A stretch of 64,000 nt of DNA. It comes from Microtetraspora malaysiensis (lineage in GTDB: Bacteria > Actinomycetota > Actinomycetes > Streptosporangiales > Streptosporangiaceae). The translations under genes were made by a program, and so were the position numbers. Position 1 is the first letter of the stretch, and every line of letters begins with the position of its first letter. The DNA lies in contig NZ_BBYJ01000032.1 in assembly GCF_001528665.1 (NCBI RefSeq), positions 1 through 64,000 on the forward strand, in the 5' to 3' direction. Below, one piece after another: positions 61,579 through 64,000 of the stretch. The notes under the pieces are model-generated. The model searched no databases, had not been told where the DNA came from, and saw only the letters and a list, made by a program, of their open reading frames with translations.

Positions 61579-61592
61579 TCTGATATATCAGA
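61579..61592. promoter_or_regulatory. Palindromic operator upstream of the amino-acid importer
   Basis: TCTGATATATCAGA is a perfect 14-bp inverted repeat between the GntR gene and the binding-protein gene. It is a good candidate site for the GntR protein. It also contains the most AT-rich hexamers of the region, so it may overlap a -10 box. Confidence 0.55.
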
Positions 61593-61612
61593 TGTGTGTG
61601 AGATGTGTGTGA
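61591..61612 (+). repeat. Tandem 11-nt direct repeat in the leader
   Basis: GATGTGTGTGA occurs twice head to tail (61591-61601, 61602-61612). It starts at the end of the palindrome and ends 21 nt before the start codon. Possibly a second protein or RNA recognition site; it could equally be slippage. Confidence 0.6.
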
Positions 61613-61633
61613 GTTGCCGGTCAGGAGGAACTC

Positions 61634-62539
61634 ATGGTCAGCAAGCGAGTTCTGGCGATTGTCGTCGCCGGATGCATCCCCTTCGCCCTCAGTGCGTGCA
61701 CGAAGGCGCCGGCCGACGGAGGTGAGCGCGTCGCCAACGCGGCGGTACAGCCCCCCAAGCCCTATGCCGATACGGGCGTCATCAATCTCTGCTCGGCGTT
61801 CACCAACCCACCCCGCATCTACCAGCACGACGGAGAGCGCGTCGGCGCCGAGTTCGAGCTGGGCACGGCCCTGGCCGGAGAGCTCGGCCTGAAGATCAAC
61901 TGGACGCAGTACGAGTCCTCGGGCCTGTTGTCCGGCCTGATCGGCAAGCGCTGCGACATGCTCATCGACGAGTTCGCCGACCGGGCCGAGCGGCGCGACA
62001 AGGTCTGGTGGCTGCCCTCGTCGTACGCGGTCACCCAGGTCGTGGTGCCGAAGGGCAACCCGAAGCAGATCCACAGCTTCGAGGACATGCCCGGCAAGAA
62101 GGTCGGAGTGCCCGACGGCACGCTGGCGCAGGACATGGTCGTCGCCTGGAACAAGAAGATCGTCGCCGAGGGCAAGGCGCAGATCGACGTCGTCACGCTG
62201 CCCAACACCCGCGACATGTTCCAGCAGGTCGCGGCGAAGAACCTGGACGCCGCCGTGGGCACCGACTCCTCGGCCGCGTACTACGGCGCGCTCGCCAACG
62301 GCGGCATCGAGTCGGGCGGCGCCGGCTGCACCTCCGGCACGACCGACGACGACCGGGTCGGGTTCCTGATCCGCAAGGAGGAACCGGAGCTCTTCAAGGC
62401 CATGGAGAAGGCGATGGCCAACCTCCGCTCGAACGGCAGCTACCAGAGCATCTTCGAGAAGCACGGCCTCGGGTCGGTCACGCTGGACAAGTTCGGCGAC
62501 GGCAAGCCGCCGCTGTGCGCCCCCGGGGTCAAGCTGTGA
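61634..62539 (+). CDS. Polar amino-acid type ABC transporter substrate-binding lipoprotein
   Basis: 301 residues. A signal peptide with lipobox LSAC (Cys about 22) precedes an SBP_bac_3 domain with [31 protein letters not shown] and a closing lobe [23 protein letters not shown] 61634 follows TCAGGAGGAA. It may bind an amino acid or a derived compound such as a betaine or opine. Confidence 0.92.
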   Translation: MVSKRVLAIVVAGCIPFALSACTKAPADGGERVANAAVQPPKPYADTGVINLCSAFTNPPRIYQHDGERVGAEFELGTALAGELGLKINWTQYESSGLLSGLIGKRCDMLIDEFADRAERRDKVWWLPSSYAVTQVVVPKGNPKQIHSFEDMPGKKVGVPDGTLAQDMVVAWNKKIVAEGKAQIDVVTLPNTRDMFQQVAAKNLDAAVGTDSSAAYYGALANGGIESGGAGCTSGTTDDDRVGFLIRKEEPELFKAMEKAMANLRSNGSYQSIFEKHGLGSVTLDKFGDGKPPLCAPGVKL

Positions 62540-63327
62540 CGTTCGACTGGCACTTCTTCTTCACCCACCTGTTCAACCTCTCGCCCGGCTACTTCGGCGC
62601 GATGCAGCGCACGATCCTCCTCGCGGTGATCGCGCAGACCCTCGGCATCGTGCTGGGGCTGTTCCTCGGCATCGCCCGCCTGTCGAAGTTCCGGCCGATC
62701 CGGTACGCCGCCGCGGTCTACGTGTGGATGCTGCGCGCCGTGCCCGAGCTGGTGATCCTCATGCTGCTCTTCACCGGGCTCGCCGCGGCGGAGATCTACC
62801 GCTTCGAGGACGCCTACCTGTTCGGCCAGATCAAGGTCTCGGCCGGCTTCCAGGCCGCCTGCGTGGGCCTGGCCATCCGCGAGGCCGGCTACATGGGCGA
62901 GATCTTCCGCAACGGCATCCAGTCGGTGGACCGGCGCCAGGTCGAGGCGGCCAAGGCCCTCGGCATGCGGCGCTCCACCATGCTGCGCCGCGTGATCATC
63001 CCGCAGGCCATGCGGGTGATCATCCCGCCGATGGGCAACCAGTTCAACGTCATGCTCAAGGTCACCTCGCTGGCCGCGGTGATCGGTGTGCCCGAGCTGT
63101 TCCAGACCACCGGGACGTACGCCGCGCAGACCTTCCGGGTGTTCGAGCTGTTCGTCGGCCTGGCCGTCAACTACGCGCTCATGACCTCGGTGTGGAGCGT
63201 GGTCCAGTCGGTGATCGAGGCCAGACTGAGCCGGCACGAGGCCACCGCGGGCTCCCGCACGCTGCTGGGCCGGATCCGCGAGCACCTGATCGGCACCGGC
63301 GGCCGGGAAGCGGGGCAGACGACGTGA
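62536..63327 (+). CDS. Polar amino-acid type ABC transporter permease
   Basis: 263 residues with five hydrophobic segments and the HisMQ-type EAA loop [20 protein letters not shown] followed by [19 protein letters not shown] 62536 overlaps the binding-protein stop; a longer left extension is an artefact. Single permease, presumably a homodimer. Confidence 0.94.
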   Translation: MTFDWHFFFTHLFNLSPGYFGAMQRTILLAVIAQTLGIVLGLFLGIARLSKFRPIRYAAAVYVWMLRAVPELVILMLLFTGLAAAEIYRFEDAYLFGQIKVSAGFQAACVGLAIREAGYMGEIFRNGIQSVDRRQVEAAKALGMRRSTMLRRVIIPQAMRVIIPPMGNQFNVMLKVTSLAAVIGVPELFQTTGTYAAQTFRVFELFVGLAVNYALMTSVWSVVQSVIEARLSRHEATAGSRTLLGRIREHLIGTGGREAGQTT

Positions 63328-63377
63328 CACCCGGAAACGGAGCAGACGACGTGACACCCGGAAACGGTGCGGACGGC
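63324..63377 (+). repeat. Tandem 27-bp repeat across the ATPase start codons
   Basis: Two copies, 63324-63350 and 63351-63377, differing at three positions. Each begins with GTG and contains ACACCCGGAAACGG. A third GTG follows at 63378. The end of the permease gene (CGGGAAGCGGGGCAGACGAC) is a diverged partial copy, so the repeat probably arose by local duplication. Confidence 0.85.
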
Positions 63378-64000
63378 GTGACGACCAAAGTCGCGATCCG
63401 CGCGCAGGACGTGCACAAGTGGTACGGGCAACTGCACGTGCTCAAGGGCATCGATCTCACGGTGGCCACCGGCGAGGTGGTCTGCCTGATCGGGCCGTCC
63501 GGCTCGGGCAAGAGCACGTTCCTGCGCACGATCAACCACCTGGAGTCGATCCAGCAGGGACGGATCTACGTCAACGACGAGCTGGTCGGCTACCGCGAGA
63601 CCCCCGACGGGAAGCTGCAGCCGCTCAGCGAGAACGCCGTCGCCGACGCCCGCCGCCACATCGGGATGGTCTTCCAGGACTTCAACCTGTTCTGGCACAT
63701 GACCCTGCTGGAGAACCTGATCGAGGGGCCGGTCCGGGTCCTCGGGACGCCCAAGGAGGAGGCCGTCGAGCGCGCGCACGGCCTGCTGGAGCGGGTGGGC
63801 CTGGCCGACAAGGCCGACGCGTACCCGCGCAAGCTGTCCGGAGGCCAGCAGCAGCGGGGCGCCATCGCGCGGGCGCTCGCCATGCGCCCGTCCGTGCTGC
63901 TGTTCGACGAGCCGACCAGCGCCCTCGACCCGGAGACGACCGCCGAGGTGCTGACGGTCATGGAGGAGCTGGCCCACCAGGGCATGACCATGATCGTCGC
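63324..64000 (+). CDS. Polar amino-acid type ABC transporter ATPase, cut by the window end
   Basis: At least 225 residues, running past 64000. Walker [11 protein letters not shown]-loop [12 protein letters not shown], signature [15 protein letters not shown], Walker [13 protein letters not shown]. Three in-frame GTG codons at 63324, 63351 and 63378 are possible starts because of the 27-bp repeat. The first overlaps the permease stop; the last gives the usual HisP length. [10 protein letters not shown]-type N-terminal extension would be present if the first is used. Confidence 0.93.
   Translation, partial: MTPGNGADDVTPGNGADGVTTKVAIRAQDVHKWYGQLHVLKGIDLTVATGEVVCLIGPSGSGKSTFLRTINHLESIQQGRIYVNDELVGYRETPDGKLQPLSENAVADARRHIGMVFQDFNLFWHMTLLENLIEGPVRVLGTPKEEAVERAHGLLERVGLADKADAYPRKLSGGQQQRGAIARALAMRPSVLLFDEPTSALDPETTAEVLTVMEELAHQGMTMIV

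Noticed and set aside
63324-63377. The tandem repeat as a CRISPR-like array
   Set aside because: Two adjacent units without spacers, in frame with a coding sequence.

Overview
The window is high-GC DNA with GTG/TTG starts, many 4-nt stop/start overlaps, purine-rich ribosome binding sites and actinobacterial gene families. It suggests a chromosomal segment of a filamentous actinomycete; a Streptosporangiales relative would fit, but no rRNA or marker gene is present to prove it. I saw no tRNA, rRNA, CRISPR array or phage genes.

Layout. (1) 1-18349: a long plus-strand catabolic island. It holds two acyl-CoA dehydrogenases, a Liv-type ABC importer (lipoprotein, LivH, a LivM-LivG fusion, LivF), an SDR, a CoA transferase, an NDP-forming acyl-CoA ligase, two hot-dog hydratase genes, a DUF35 Zn-ribbon protein, a thiolase-fold protein without the usual cysteines, two crotonases, ETF beta/alpha and an MFS transporter. 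Three copies of a 15-bp palindrome (34, 234, 2606) mark it as a regulon. Import, CoA activation, dehydrogenation, hydration and C-C cleavage can be assigned, with electrons leaving through the encoded ETF. (2) 18350-32708: a small Zn-ribbon gene, a PadR-controlled FtsX-type ABC exporter, a metal-binding-looking membrane/secreted trio, an ankyrin protein, a DrrAB-like exporter with a divergent TetR, and a PitA/PhoU-like pair followed by a ROK regulator. (3) 32781-40334: a carbohydrate-type ABC uptake operon with secreted EEP and SGNH hydrolases. Its first gene (Gfo/Idh oxidoreductase) is split by a 1318-bp IS3-family element. (4) 40402-44657: a phosphotransferase, small hypothetical genes and a GNAT relic. 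(5) 44772-54649: five coupled genes, WGR-DUF4132, MoxR AAA+ ATPase, DUF5682, VWA and SWIM, the best candidate for a poorly described system. (6) 54822-64000: a VOC protein, an HTH-MarR fusion regulator facing an internally deleted P450 plus SDR, a TetR/membrane-protein pair, and an ALDH-GntR pair divergent from a polar amino-acid ABC importer whose ATPase runs off the window.

The catabolic island and the WGR-MoxR-VWA-SWIM operon are the two main stories. Secondary points are the IS insertion, which is reversible on paper, the P450 deletion, a 27-bp tandem repeat that multiplies start codons, and a set of palindromic operators beside regulators.
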